DNA of 35,489 bases from Gammaproteobacteria bacterium (GTDB taxonomy: Bacteria > Pseudomonadota > Gammaproteobacteria > JAJDOJ01), in NCBI GenBank assembly GCA_022340215.1, contig JAJDOJ010000224.1, positions 1 to 35,489 on the forward strand, written 5' to 3'. Position numbers and translations under genes: made by a program. This document shows, piece after piece, positions 1-8,516 of this stretch (within the stretch, counting starts at the first letter, position 1; the number at the start of each line of letters is the position of its first letter). The notes under the pieces were generated by a model, which saw only the letters and a program-made list of their open reading frames with translations, was not told where the DNA came from and made no database searches.

Positions 1-141
1 ATACCAGATCGCGCCGGATTTTCGTTCGTCATCAAGGCGCGACAACAGGCGCATAGTCGAACTATGTAACGGTTGTCGCAACACGGAGGACGGACGACAA
101 AGACAAGCAGGATGGTATGTCATTTGACAGAAATCGCCTTA
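1..141 (+). mobile_element. MITE family 1, copy A (left end cut by window edge)
   Basis: This is a short non-autonomous inverted-repeat element, also seen at 8095-8255, 12381-12455, 18620-18648 and 20375-20537. The right terminus (ATCGCC at 133-138) is followed by TTA at 139-141, the putative target duplication seen on both sides of the 20378-20534 copy. Aligned to that copy, about 20 bases of the left terminus lie outside the window. The centre carries a hairpin (CATAGT/ACTATG) nested inside CGACAAC/GTTGTCG arms, so most of the element can fold on itself. No coding capacity. Confidence 0.85.
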
Positions 142-642
142 ACCGGGCATGGCAGATCAAGCGCCGCTACCCTGCATGCCCCTCGTAACGGGATCCTTGC
201 GGGCCTGATTATTCTCCTTCTGACAATGCCGATTTTCTCCTGTTCAGGTAAACGGCCAACCGACCTGGGGCGCTCCGACAGTGGTTTGGCCCCCTGCCCG
301 GACACGCCCAACTGTGTCTCGAGCGACAGCCCCGATCCCTCGCATCATGTGCCACCGCTGACCTTTAACCGGTCACAGGAGACTGCCTGGGCAAAGCTGG
401 TCAGCGTGGTGACAGGCCTTCCAAGGACGCGGATAGTCGTTCAATCGGACACCTACCTTCATGCCGAATGCAGCAGCGCCGTCTTCGGGTTCGTCGATGA
501 TCTGGAGTTCGATCTTCGGGGGGCGGACGGCATCATTGCCGTGCGCTCGGCCGCACGACTCGGCAGTTCCGACCTTGGCGTCAATCGCCGACGGGTCGAG
601 AAGATCCGCCGGCTCCTAGTGGAACAAGAAGGAGCTTTGTAG
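112..642 (+). CDS. DUF1499 family putative lipoprotein
   Basis: The protein has the DUF1499 hallmark LAPCPDTPNCVSS followed by a conserved body ending in a VRSAARLGSSDLGVNRRR stretch, which is typical of this small family of unknown function. A hydrophobic segment ending in LTMPIFSC looks like a lipobox, suggesting an outer or inner membrane lipoprotein facing the periplasm. The start is uncertain. In-frame ATG 112 lies inside the MITE at 1-141 and gives an unusually long, partly element-encoded N-region before the signal sequence. TTG 124 and ATG 226 are alternatives, and 226 would remove the signal peptide. The original start was probably lost or replaced when the element inserted. The gene converges with the secreted protein at 756-1301 and is separated from it by a perfect hairpin. 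Family assignment is firm; function is unknown. Confidence 0.8.
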   Translation: MVCHLTEIALTGHGRSSAATLHAPRNGILAGLIILLLTMPIFSCSGKRPTDLGRSDSGLAPCPDTPNCVSSDSPDPSHHVPPLTFNRSQETAWAKLVSVVTGLPRTRIVVQSDTYLHAECSSAVFGFVDDLEFDLRGADGIIAVRSAARLGSSDLGVNRRRVEKIRRLLVEQEGAL

Positions 643-706
643 CGTCAGCGAGCAGTTCGACATGCGCACTGCTCGGGGAGTTCCGGAACGCCGCTGCGCA
701 TTGTCT

Positions 707-746
707 GGTATCGGCGGCGTCGTGATTTCACGACGCCGCCGATACC
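707..746. terminator. Perfect 19-bp hairpin between convergent genes
   Basis: Positions 707-725 and 728-746 are perfect reverse complements separated by two T residues. The hairpin sits between the ends of two convergent genes (642 on plus, 756 on minus), as expected for a bidirectional terminator. There is no clean U-tract directly after the stem on either strand, so it may instead act as a 3'-end stabiliser or block convergent transcription. Confidence 0.6.
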
Positions 747-755
747 GCAAAGGGC

Positions 756-1301
756 CTATTTTTTCTCGGGGATGTTGTACTTTAGTTCCGGCCACACCGC
801 GAGGCCAGCGGCTTCGCGGATGATCTGACCGCTGTCCAGATCGGCGGCCAGTTCGGCAAGCGCCGTGCGGACGGCCATCTTCCCGGAACCGGTGATGCCT
901 TCGAAACTCCCGGTCCCGCCAGTGATCTTGAATTCACCTTCGCAGGCGCCGAGATCGCCTTCGCAACGGAATTCCGCGAAGATTACGTCCTCCTCGGTAT
1001 CGCCCTTGATGATGCAGTTACCGGAGGCCTCGCTCTTGTTCGACGATACGTCGATGGTATGGGACCCCGGGCAGAGAATCTCTGTCGCGTCAAGCGACCC
1101 CTTTCCGCCGTCGATATACATGATCCCCTCGGCCGTCCCTTGAAACAGGAGCTTCTCCGGGCCGATCGGAAAGACCTTGCCCTCACTGTTCCAGGGCGCA
1201 AGGATCTTGACCGTGCCCGATTCGGCCAGGGCCATTGAGGAAGATGCGCCCAGCAACGTCAGGGCCGTAATACCAGTGATCAATCGGTACAGGTGTGTCA
1301 T
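756..1301 (-). CDS. Secreted protein of unknown function
   Basis: The product is about 181 residues with a classical signal peptide: a short basic N-region, a hydrophobic core around ITALTLLGASSSM, and a cleavage site near ALA-ES. The mature part has several cysteines and glycine-rich turns (GTAEGIMYIDGGKG, GGTGSFEGITGSGK) suggestive of a small periplasmic beta-rich fold. I do not recognise a named family. ATG 1301 is preferred over GTG 1307 because GGAGA lies 8 bases upstream of it. The next gene upstream on the same strand, an HdeD-like protein starting at 1973 and ending at 1353, is about 50 bases away, so the two may be co-transcribed. Confidence 0.75.
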   Translation of the reverse strand: MTHLYRLITGITALTLLGASSSMALAESGTVKILAPWNSEGKVFPIGPEKLLFQGTAEGIMYIDGGKGSLDATEILCPGSHTIDVSSNKSEASGNCIIKGDTEEDVIFAEFRCEGDLGACEGEFKITGGTGSFEGITGSGKMAVRTALAELAADLDSGQIIREAAGLAVWPELKYNIPEKK

Positions 1302-1352
1302 ATTCACGTTCTCCGATGGTTTTTCTGATTGACGTTAGTTTTGCGGTATGCC

Positions 1353-1973
1353 TCAGGCGGGTTCGGCCTGCCCTGCGGCATTGCCGTCCTTGCCTGCTTT
1401 GGCTGCCTGACGCGCAGCCAGCGCCAGGAACACATACGACCAGCCGTGGAATATCATCTCGATCGCCACGAACAGACCGATGACCCAAAGCCCGGAGACC
1501 GGCCACTGTGCCAGGATGATCCCGCCGAGGACCAGGGAGACGATCCCCGCGAACACCAGCCATCCCCAGCCTTTCTCGCCTCGTTGCTGGAACCCCATGA
1601 TGATACGCAGCACGCCGATGCCGAGCAGCAGGCCGCCGAGCATGGCCGTCAGGGGAAGCGCCGAACGCAGGGGCTCGAACACCATAATCGCACCGGCAGC
1701 GATATACAGCAGCGCGATCAGTACGTGCCAGATGACAGACTTCCATCCCTTGCATTGGAATGCGTTCACGAGCTGAACCCCGCCGCCGACCAACAGCAGT
1801 GCGCCGAGAAACAGGATACTGACACCGGTGACGAACACGGGCATGCCGAGCCCGATGGTGCCGAGCACAATGAACAGGATGCCAAGCGCGAGCATCCAGC
1901 CCCAGTACTTGCCAACCTCGCCAAAAAAGGTCTCCACTTCGGGGGGGACACCTGTTGTAATCTCTTGAGCCAT
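1353..1973 (-). CDS. HdeD family (DUF308) membrane protein
   Basis: The 206-residue protein has about six hydrophobic segments arranged as repeated pairs (YWGWMLALGILFIVLGTIGL, VSILFLGALLLVGGGVQL, HVLIALLYIAAGAIMVF and so on). This is the pattern of the HdeD/DUF308 family, which includes the acid-resistance membrane protein HdeD. It sits in the inner membrane; the biochemical role of the family is not defined. CGGAGA lies about 9 bases upstream of ATG 1973 and supports the start. The gene is divergent from glycerate kinase (start 2199), leaving about 225 bases for two promoters, and may be co-transcribed with the secreted protein at 756-1301. Confidence 0.85.
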   Translation of the reverse strand: MAQEITTGVPPEVETFFGEVGKYWGWMLALGILFIVLGTIGLGMPVFVTGVSILFLGALLLVGGGVQLVNAFQCKGWKSVIWHVLIALLYIAAGAIMVFEPLRSALPLTAMLGGLLLGIGVLRIIMGFQQRGEKGWGWLVFAGIVSLVLGGIILAQWPVSGLWVIGLFVAIEMIFHGWSYVFLALAARQAAKAGKDGNAAGQAEPA

Positions 1974-2198
1974 GAAAATTTCTCCGAAATTTGGTTTGCT
2001 GCTGCCGGGCTGTTTCCGACTGAGACTGATCGAAAAGGGCCGGCAGTATACCGCAACGCACGGGCGTCTCCATCCTGCCCGTATGACACCGACCGTCGAG
2101 AGGTCTTCGAGGACAACCCGTTCCCAGGGATCGGCAGTGATCGAGGAGCATGGAGCAAAACCCCGGGAGGTTTCAGAGACCTTGGAAGGCCCCCCGTC

Positions 2199-3359
2199 GT
2201 GAAGATCCTGGTGTTGCCGGACTCCTTCAAGGAAAGCCTTTCGGCGACCCGTTTCTGCGAGATCGCCGAGGCTGTCATTGATCGACGGCTGCCTGGATCA
2301 AACGTCGTGGCCCTGCCGATGGCGGACGGTGGAGAGGGTACCGCTGAAGCGCTGGTCATCGGCACCCGCGGAGAATTCGTGCGGATCCCGGTCACGGGCC
2401 CCATGGGCGAGACGGTCTCGGCGCGCTACGGTCTTCTCGGTGACGGCACCACGGCGATAGTGGAGATGGCCGAGGCCTCAGGTCTTCCCTTGGTCCCCGA
2501 GGGGTCGAGAGATCCGCTCCGAGCCACCTCGAGGGGAACCGGTGAACTGATCGTCGATGCACTCGACAGGGGTGTGCGCAGAATCGTCCTGGCACTGGGC
2601 GGTTCAGCCACCAACGACGCGGGCGCCGGCGCGCTCGCCGCCCTGGGAATCGATTTTCGCGACGCGCAGGGTGACGAAGTGGGAGGTGATGCAGTCTCGC
2701 TCAATCGTCTGAGAACGGTATCAATGGCACAGCAGGACCCGCGCCTGAAGGCGACCGAACTGATCATCGCCTCCGACGTCACCAATCCTTTGCTGGGCGA
2801 GCGCGGCGCGACATATACCTATGGACCCCAGAAGGGCGCGGACGGCGGGCAGTTGCGCGTCCTGGAAGACGCCCTGGCCAACTTCGCCGGGATCACGACC
2901 CTTGAAACCGGCAGGGACGAACGCGAGACACCCGGCGCCGGGGCCGCCGGCGGCATGGGGTTCGGTATCCTGAGTTACTGCAACGCGTCAATCGTGAGCG
3001 GATTCGACGTCGTCGCCGATGCCTACGGACTGCAGGAACGGCTCGTCAGACAAAGATTCGACCTGATCATCACGGGTGAAGGTGCGATCAACCTCCAGAG
3101 CGTGCAGGGAAAGCTGATCGGGCGTATCGCGGAACTCGGCCGCCGGCGCGAAATACCCGTTATCGCCCTGGCAGGCGCGATACAGGGCGACGTGTCGGAA
3201 CTTTACCGACTCGGCCTGACCAGCATGTCCAGCATCCTGGACGAGCCGATGTCCCTGGACGACGCCATGCGCCAGGCCGAGCCGCTGCTCGAGAAAAAAC
3301 TGGTCGACCTCTGCTCGCTGTTCGATCGGTTCATCGGCAAGGGGTCGCGGACCGCATAG
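2199..3359 (+). CDS. Glycerate kinase (GarK/GlxK type)
   Basis: This cytoplasmic enzyme phosphorylates D-glycerate with ATP, linking glycolate/glyoxylate or hexarate breakdown to lower glycolysis. Family signatures are clear along the 386-residue protein: VLPDSFKESLSA at the N-terminus, MADGGEGT, GGSATNDAGAG, SDVTNPLLGERGA, GPQKGA, GAAGGMG, and an ITGEGAINLQS-GK motif near the C-terminus. The GTG start at 2199 is chosen because homology begins at VKILVLPDSFKE and GGAAGG is placed 9 bases upstream. The longer open frame reading in from 1329 is antisense to the HdeD-like gene. In the last motif family members usually have Asp (GEGxxDxQ) where this protein has Asn298. No glyoxylate-pathway neighbours are present. 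It converges with the large regulator ending at 3377. Confidence 0.92.
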   Translation: MKILVLPDSFKESLSATRFCEIAEAVIDRRLPGSNVVALPMADGGEGTAEALVIGTRGEFVRIPVTGPMGETVSARYGLLGDGTTAIVEMAEASGLPLVPEGSRDPLRATSRGTGELIVDALDRGVRRIVLALGGSATNDAGAGALAALGIDFRDAQGDEVGGDAVSLNRLRTVSMAQQDPRLKATELIIASDVTNPLLGERGATYTYGPQKGADGGQLRVLEDALANFAGITTLETGRDERETPGAGAAGGMGFGILSYCNASIVSGFDVVADAYGLQERLVRQRFDLIITGEGAINLQSVQGKLIGRIAELGRRREIPVIALAGAIQGDVSELYRLGLTSMSSILDEPMSLDDAMRQAEPLLEKKLVDLCSLFDRFIGKGSRTA

Positions 3360-3376
3360 GGCGTTCGTCGAGGTCA

Positions 3377-6300
3377 TCAGACCGCAAGTTCGGTCATGGC
3401 GCATTCCAGGTCATGCCGCCACGGCTCAAGCCCTGCCTGCTGCGCCTGGTCGGCGAGTCCGGCCAGGGTCCGGCGCAGGGCGTCGTTGCGCTCTCCCCGT
3501 CCTGCCCTGGCCAGCGAGCGTCCATAGTCGATGATGAATCGGCTCAGGGGCAGGGGTTCGTCGCGAGTGTAGCGATCCAGTTTGATCGCATAGTACTCCG
3601 CCGCATCCCAGTTCCCGTCTGCCAGGCTGACGGCAATGGCCGCTTCGTAGAAATAGAGAAAATTGTGGCTGACCGAATCGGTCTGCAGCAGGCGTTCTCC
3701 CTCTTCCAGGGCCCACCGCCGACGATCGGAATCATCGGTCACACGTGCCAGAATGCCCAGGATCATCGGACCCGCGTAGGCGAGTCCGTGTTCCCGGCAG
3801 GTGTCCCAGGCTTCCAACACCAGCCGGATACCGCCCTCCATGTCCCCGCTTGCCGCGGCCAGGCGGCCCAGCATGGATTTCACCTCGGCATGGAAGAGCC
3901 CCGCGCCGAGGCTTGCGGTCAGTGACAGGGCCCTGGTGGCCTCCGTGAACGCCGCTTCATGCCTCCCGGTGGTGATCAGCACCGTCGCGACGATGTCGCG
4001 GGCCAGCGCCTCGTCGCGCGGGTTTCCCGCATGCTGGGCCATCCGGGCGGCATCGCGGGCGTCATTCAGGGCATCGTCGATCCTCAAGCGGTAGAAATTG
4101 CAGATACCGCGCATGGCGAGATTGGGCATCTCGATCCTGCCAAAGCCGAATTGGCGACACAGTCGCACACACTGGTCGAAATGAGAATGCGCGGTGATCA
4201 TCCGGCCGCACAGGTACCAGGCGTCTCCCAGTCCGCTCAGTGCCCTGGCCTCCAATTCCCTGGATTCTATCTGCCGCGCGAGTTCGAGGGCGCGTTTGTG
4301 CGACTGCAGGCACTCGTCGATCCGCCCGAGGGGAAACAGCACATTGCCGCGATGATAGTGAATGCGCGCCAGTTCGTCCCGGCAGCCGGCGGCCTCCGCG
4401 GTGGATTCAACCTCGGCCAGCGCCTGCAGCGCGTCCTCGTGGCGGTCCTTGACGATCAATCCCGCCGCCGCGTCGATCCTGGCGCGACACCGATCGAGCG
4501 GGCCCGTTGCCGCGGCGTGTGCCGCCTCCTGGGATGCCAGCGCCTCGTCCACACGACCACATTCGAGCAACACGACGCCACGGAGGTTCAGCAGTGAGAA
4601 TCTCTCCCCTTCCCCGTCTTCTGGCTCCAGTTCGAGTCCGTGTGCGATCAAATCCAGGGCAGAATCGTAGCGCCATGCCGAGGTCTCTCGCCTGGCCGCC
4701 TCGAGACAGGCCGCCCCGGCCGCGGCGTCCCCGATGCAGAGAAGGTGCCGGGCACGCAGTACCGGATCCCGCAGCCGATACCAATCCGCCGCCTTGAGGT
4801 GCAGCTCCCGGCGCCGTGACGGCAGAATGGAGGCGTAGATCCCGTCCCGGATCAGGGCGTGGGCGAACAGGTAGCCATCGGATTCGGGTTTCACCAGACG
4901 CTGTTCCAGCAGTCCCTCGAGACGGTAGGCCTCGTCTTCCACGAGGAAACACAGGGGAGCGGGGTCGAATCGCTGTCCCAGCACGGCGGCCGCCTGCGCC
5001 GCCTGCCGGTCGCTGGCCGAGAGCCCGTCCAGGCGCGCCCAGACGATGCTCTGCACCGAGTCGGGGACGAAAGACGGGGACTCACGGGTCGTCCTCAGCA
5101 ATTGCTCCAGGAACAGCGGGTTGCCCCCGGACCTGCCGACACAATGTCTCGCGGTTGCGTCGTCCGTGCCGGTGATCGAACGGGCGAGCTGCATGGCGTC
5201 GTTCTCGCCGAGCGGTGCGAGATCGATGGTGGTCAGGGGAGTGCCGTGCATCGCGCCGCGCCAGGCGGGGTCGAGCGGTTCACCTTCCACGCGCGAGGTC
5301 ATGACCAACATCACCCTGCCCTCGTTGGCCACCTCGGCGAGCCGGGCGAGCGCATCCATGGTCGAGCGGTCTGCCCAGTGGATATCTTCGATGACCAGAA
5401 GCCTCGGTGCCACCTCGCTGCTCCTGAGGGCAAGACGGGCCAGGGCCGCTAATTGTCCAGCGCGGCGCTCCGCGGCACCGCGGGCGTCAAGCTGAGATTT
5501 CAGCGAGACCGGCAGGGTGGCACCCAAAAGGTCATGCAGGGCCGCCTCCTCGTCGACGGAAAACATTCCGGTCTCGACGGCGTTGCGGATCGCCGCGTGT
5601 ACCGACAGGCCGGCGGTGCGGGATTTCAGGTGCAGCATCTGCCGCGCCAGCGACCGCAGCGCACCGCCCGCTCCGGTGGACCCGAAATCCAGGATCAGGG
5701 CACGATGCGCGAGAAAACCGAGGCCGTTAGCCAGGCGCATGAACTCGGTCACGAGCCGGGTTTTGCCAATCCCTGCCTCGCCACGGACCAGGAAGACCTG
5801 TCCGCAGTCCGTTTCGATGCAGGCATCAAGCGTCGCCTCGAACTGGCGCCTTTCCTTTACCCGCCCAACGATGGGAGCCGGACCCGTATCGGCGTCCTCG
5901 CCCAGGAAATCCCTGAAGCGCCACGGCGAGTTTCCGGGATTCGACCCCTCATCGCGAACGCGTTCGGCGGCGACCCGTTCCGCGATACCCTGGTACGCGC
6001 TGTCGCCCAGAAGGAGTTCTCCCGCCCTTGCCTGCGCCGCGAGCCGAACCGCCTCGTTGACCGCGGCTCCGGTCAGGATCGGCTCCGCTTGGGCGAGGGA
6101 CGGCGACATCGCGACCAGCACCCGACCCGTGGTCAGTCCCGCGCCCATCGCAAGTGCCGCTTCCTCGCCGGGACACCGCGTGTCCCCGATCGCCCGGATC
6201 GCCTCGGTCGCGGCGCGCAGACCGCGCTCCACGTCGTTTCCCTGTGTGCGCGGGACACCGAAGGCCGCCATGACGGTCTCGCTGAACTGCCGGACCACCT

Positions 6301-7300
6301 TGCCGCCGCATCGGGAAACCACCTGATCGACCCGTGAGTAGTAGCGGGTGAGCAACTCGTAGAGCTGCTCGGCGTCCAGTAAAGCAGCCAGCTTGCCGAA
6401 GTCCGCGAGGTTCGTGACGAGCACCGCAGCCTGTCGCAGTTCCGCGGTTCCGGCATTCCCCCGCGCGGGCGGAGGGGATTCTCCCGCTACCGGTGTCGCG
6501 ACATCGGGGAGCTCCGGGGCCGGCGCTTCGGTGTCTCTGCGGGACAGCAGGTTTCGATACAGCTTCTCGGTCGCGGCCTCCGGTTCGACACCGAGTTGTC
6601 GTTCGAGCGCACCGCGACAGATCCGATATTGCCTCAGCGCCGCACCGTGGCGGCCCTGACGGACGTAGAGCTCCATGAGTCTTCGATGAATGTCCTCGCG
6701 CAGCGGATCCAGCGACAGCAGCTTGAGCGAGAGCCGTGTCGCGGACTCGAGCCGCCCCGCGGCGGTCTCCTCCTCCGCCAGGCTGGTGAGTACGGCCAGC
6801 GATCTTTCGTGCAGGCGGATACGCACCTGCATCAACCAGTCCTCAAATGCCACGGAGCGTGGATTGAATCCCTCGAGAAACTCACCCTGGTACATTGCGG
6901 CGGCACGACAGAGGTCTTGAGAATCGGTCGATTCGGCAAGCTGCTCGAGGCGCAGGGCATCGACCTCGATGGTGCCGGGCGCGACCTGGATCGAGTCGGT
7001 ATCCGCCGACAGGATCGGGGGATCGGTTTCGGGCAGGGCCTTTCGCAACGACGCCAGTGCCTGACGGAGACTGTGTCTGGCCTGCGCATCGCCGCTGACC
7101 TCCCACAGCAGCGACGCCAGCGCCTCCCTCGAGCGCCTCTCGCCCGGTATCATCGCCAGCAGCGCCAGGAGGGCCTTGGCCTTCCTGGCCGGGATCGGCA
7201 CCTCCACCCCGTCGGCGCCGAACAACTGAAACCCGCCAAGCAGAGACAGTTTCAGGATGGGTTCGACTGGCGATGGCATCGTGGCGTCTTCAGGGTTCAT
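3377..7300 (-). CDS. BTAD / pseudo-cyclase / AAA+ ATPase / TPR transcriptional regulator
   Basis: This 1307-residue multidomain regulator has, in order, an OmpR/SARP-like winged helix (about 17-100), a bacterial transcriptional activation domain of helical repeats (about 105-255), a Pro/Ala linker, a class III nucleotide-cyclase-like domain (about 290-440), an ATPase with Walker A GEAGIGKT (507-514) and Walker B LLVIEDIHWAD (634-644), and a long TPR array (about 790-1200). It resembles the SARP/MalT-like signal-transduction ATPases. The cyclase domain seems degenerate. The two metal-binding Asp positions are Asn297 (VTNLADF) and Glu341 (FSETVMAAF), so it probably binds a ligand rather than making cAMP. 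ATG 7300 lacks a strong ribosome-binding site, and ATG 7279 is an alternative. No obvious target operon adjoins it; it is divergent from the H-NS gene by about 440 bases. Confidence 0.88.
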   Translation of the reverse strand: MNPEDATMPSPVEPILKLSLLGGFQLFGADGVEVPIPARKAKALLALLAMIPGERRSREALASLLWEVSGDAQARHSLRQALASLRKALPETDPPILSADTDSIQVAPGTIEVDALRLEQLAESTDSQDLCRAAAMYQGEFLEGFNPRSVAFEDWLMQVRIRLHERSLAVLTSLAEEETAAGRLESATRLSLKLLSLDPLREDIHRRLMELYVRQGRHGAALRQYRICRGALERQLGVEPEAATEKLYRNLLSRRDTEAPAPELPDVATPVAGESPPPARGNAGTAELRQAAVLVTNLADFGKLAALLDAEQLYELLTRYYSRVDQVVSRCGGKVVRQFSETVMAAFGVPRTQGNDVERGLRAATEAIRAIGDTRCPGEEAALAMGAGLTTGRVLVAMSPSLAQAEPILTGAAVNEAVRLAAQARAGELLLGDSAYQGIAERVAAERVRDEGSNPGNSPWRFRDFLGEDADTGPAPIVGRVKERRQFEATLDACIETDCGQVFLVRGEAGIGKTRLVTEFMRLANGLGFLAHRALILDFGSTGAGGALRSLARQMLHLKSRTAGLSVHAAIRNAVETGMFSVDEEAALHDLLGATLPVSLKSQLDARGAAERRAGQLAALARLALRSSEVAPRLLVIEDIHWADRSTMDALARLAEVANEGRVMLVMTSRVEGEPLDPAWRGAMHGTPLTTIDLAPLGENDAMQLARSITGTDDATARHCVGRSGGNPLFLEQLLRTTRESPSFVPDSVQSIVWARLDGLSASDRQAAQAAAVLGQRFDPAPLCFLVEDEAYRLEGLLEQRLVKPESDGYLFAHALIRDGIYASILPSRRRELHLKAADWYRLRDPVLRARHLLCIGDAAAGAACLEAARRETSAWRYDSALDLIAHGLELEPEDGEGERFSLLNLRGVVLLECGRVDEALASQEAAHAAATGPLDRCRARIDAAAGLIVKDRHEDALQALAEVESTAEAAGCRDELARIHYHRGNVLFPLGRIDECLQSHKRALELARQIESRELEARALSGLGDAWYLCGRMITAHSHFDQCVRLCRQFGFGRIEMPNLAMRGICNFYRLRIDDALNDARDAARMAQHAGNPRDEALARDIVATVLITTGRHEAAFTEATRALSLTASLGAGLFHAEVKSMLGRLAAASGDMEGGIRLVLEAWDTCREHGLAYAGPMILGILARVTDDSDRRRWALEEGERLLQTDSVSHNFLYFYEAAIAVSLADGNWDAAEYYAIKLDRYTRDEPLPLSRFIIDYGRSLARAGRGERNDALRRTLAGLADQAQQAGLEPWRHDLECAMTELAV

Positions 7301-7743
7301 GAAGGGTGGCGGAGCGCGCCCCTAGCTTGCGCGGCGAGTGCGGATTCTTCCACGCACGCATACGAGTGCACAACTCGCCGGGATATCGCAGGGCCGTCTC
7401 CTGGGCTCTTGGCCCGTTGCACGGTGGCGTAACCAGCCGAATGCTCGACGGGGGACGGAATATCCGTAGATATAATCGCCTGGACATCATGCCGATAATC
7501 TGGTCGAGTTATTAATAGCGGAAGTTGTGGATAACCGGACGCAGGGGTATCGGCACGTTTCGTACAGTGGAATAAAAAGTTCTCTTTCCCCTCTTGATTC
7601 CTTTGGCAATCACTATTATCTTGTTGCTACTCGTCGCATGGGTGATGTCTGTTTCCATTTTTGCGGCGAGGCGCGTTTTCCGGAAAGAATCCGGACATTG
7701 TAAAAAATGTCTTCCAACCAATAAGTGATTACAAGAGGATTAT
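7301..7743. other. Gene-poor divergent region upstream of the H-NS gene
   Basis: This stretch of about 440 bases lies between the divergent regulator and the H-NS gene. The distal part is GC-rich, while 7500-7740 is clearly AT-richer than its surroundings. It contains TATAAT at 7471-7476 without a good -35, a possible TTGATT/TATCTT pair near 7595-7620, and small inverted repeats (ACATT/AATGT near 7696-7711) in the likely leader. No coding region is supported. Confidence 0.5.
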
Positions 7744-8061
7744 ATGGCAGCGATAGATTTGACCCGCCTTTCCGAAAAGGAACTTGACAAACTTTCCTCG
7801 GACATTGCCAAGGAACTCAAGCACAGGCAGGAGGAAGAAAGAAAGCGGGTATTGAAAGAGATGAAGGAACTCGCCGCATCCATCGGATCGACGGTCGAGG
7901 AACTGGTGGGTGCGGGTACTCCGAAGAAGCGCCGTATACCGGCCAAGTACCGGAATCCCAAGGACAGTTCGCAAACCTGGACCGGCCGTGGGAAACAACC
8001 CAGGTGGATTCGGGATGAACTGGCCTCAGGTAAGAATCTGACCGATCTTCTGGCGGCCTGA
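7744..8061 (+). CDS. H-NS family nucleoid-associated protein
   Basis: The 105-residue DNA-binding protein has an N-terminal charged helical, coiled-coil oligomerisation region (about 8-50, ELDKLSSDIAKELKHRQEEE) and a C-terminal H-NS DNA-binding domain. The latter contains the signature KYRNPKDSSQTWTGRGKQPRW (about 73-94), close to the HvrA/BpH3-type consensus. It is expected to coat AT-rich DNA, silence acquired genes and compact the nucleoid. AGAGGA sits about 6 bases before the ATG. The AT-rich DNA just upstream would suit autoregulation, as known for other H-NS genes; that is inference. A MITE begins about 34 bases after the stop codon. Confidence 0.93.
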   Translation: MAAIDLTRLSEKELDKLSSDIAKELKHRQEEERKRVLKEMKELAASIGSTVEELVGAGTPKKRRIPAKYRNPKDSSQTWTGRGKQPRWIRDELASGKNLTDLLAA

Positions 8062-8094
8062 CAAATCTGCTCCGGATTGGCCGGGCCGTTGTAC

Positions 8095-8255
8095 TTAGGC
8101 GAGTGTCGGGAAATGGCATACCGGATCGCGTCGGATTTTCGTTCGTCATCAAGGCACGACAACAGGCGCATCGTCGAACCATGGAACGGTTGTCGCAACT
8201 GAGAGGATGGGCGACAAAGACAAGCAGGATGGTATGTCATTTGACAGAAATCGCC
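8095..8255 (+). mobile_element. MITE family 1, copy B
   Basis: This nearly complete copy begins with TTA then GGCGAG at 8098 and ends in AAATCGCC at 8255. That is 158 bases between termini, against 157 in the copy at 20378. The right-hand TTA has decayed to GAA. Termini and internal palindrome match copy A with scattered substitutions, some of which break the central stem, so this looks like an older insertion downstream of the H-NS gene. No open frame. Confidence 0.85.
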
Positions 8256-8352
8256 GAATACGCTGACAGTTAAGGTGTCGCCTTGTGGCGGGACAAAACT
8301 GAAACCATTCAGGCGATACTGGATTCGATTTCGAGATACGTCGGAGTGACAG

Positions 8353-8450
8353 CTATCTGCTGATCAGCGAAGGCAGCTCGTAGATCGCAATCGGCCAGAT
8401 CGGCAAGCCAATGATAATGGATACGGCCGAGATCCGATAAAGAGCATGGT
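8353..8450 (-). other. Possible C-terminal remnant of a membrane protein
   Basis: One minus-strand frame ending in TAG at 8353-8355 reads through a hydrophobic helix (SAVSIIIGLPIWPIAIYELP) after DHALYRI. This looks like the last transmembrane segment of a lost protein. There is no start codon or upstream homologous body, and no family is recognised. It may be chance. The rest of 8256-8516 shows nothing I can name. Confidence 0.2.
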
Positions 8451-8516
8451 CATTCGAATAGGTCCTTGCCGGTTTTGTCGCAAAGATCTTCGGGCCATAG
8501 GGGCGCAAGCAGGAGA

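Noticed and set aside
1329-2198. Long plus-strand open frame leading into glycerate kinase
   Set aside because: It is antisense to the HdeD-like gene, has low-complexity composition, and glycerate kinase homology with a ribosome-binding site begins at 2199.
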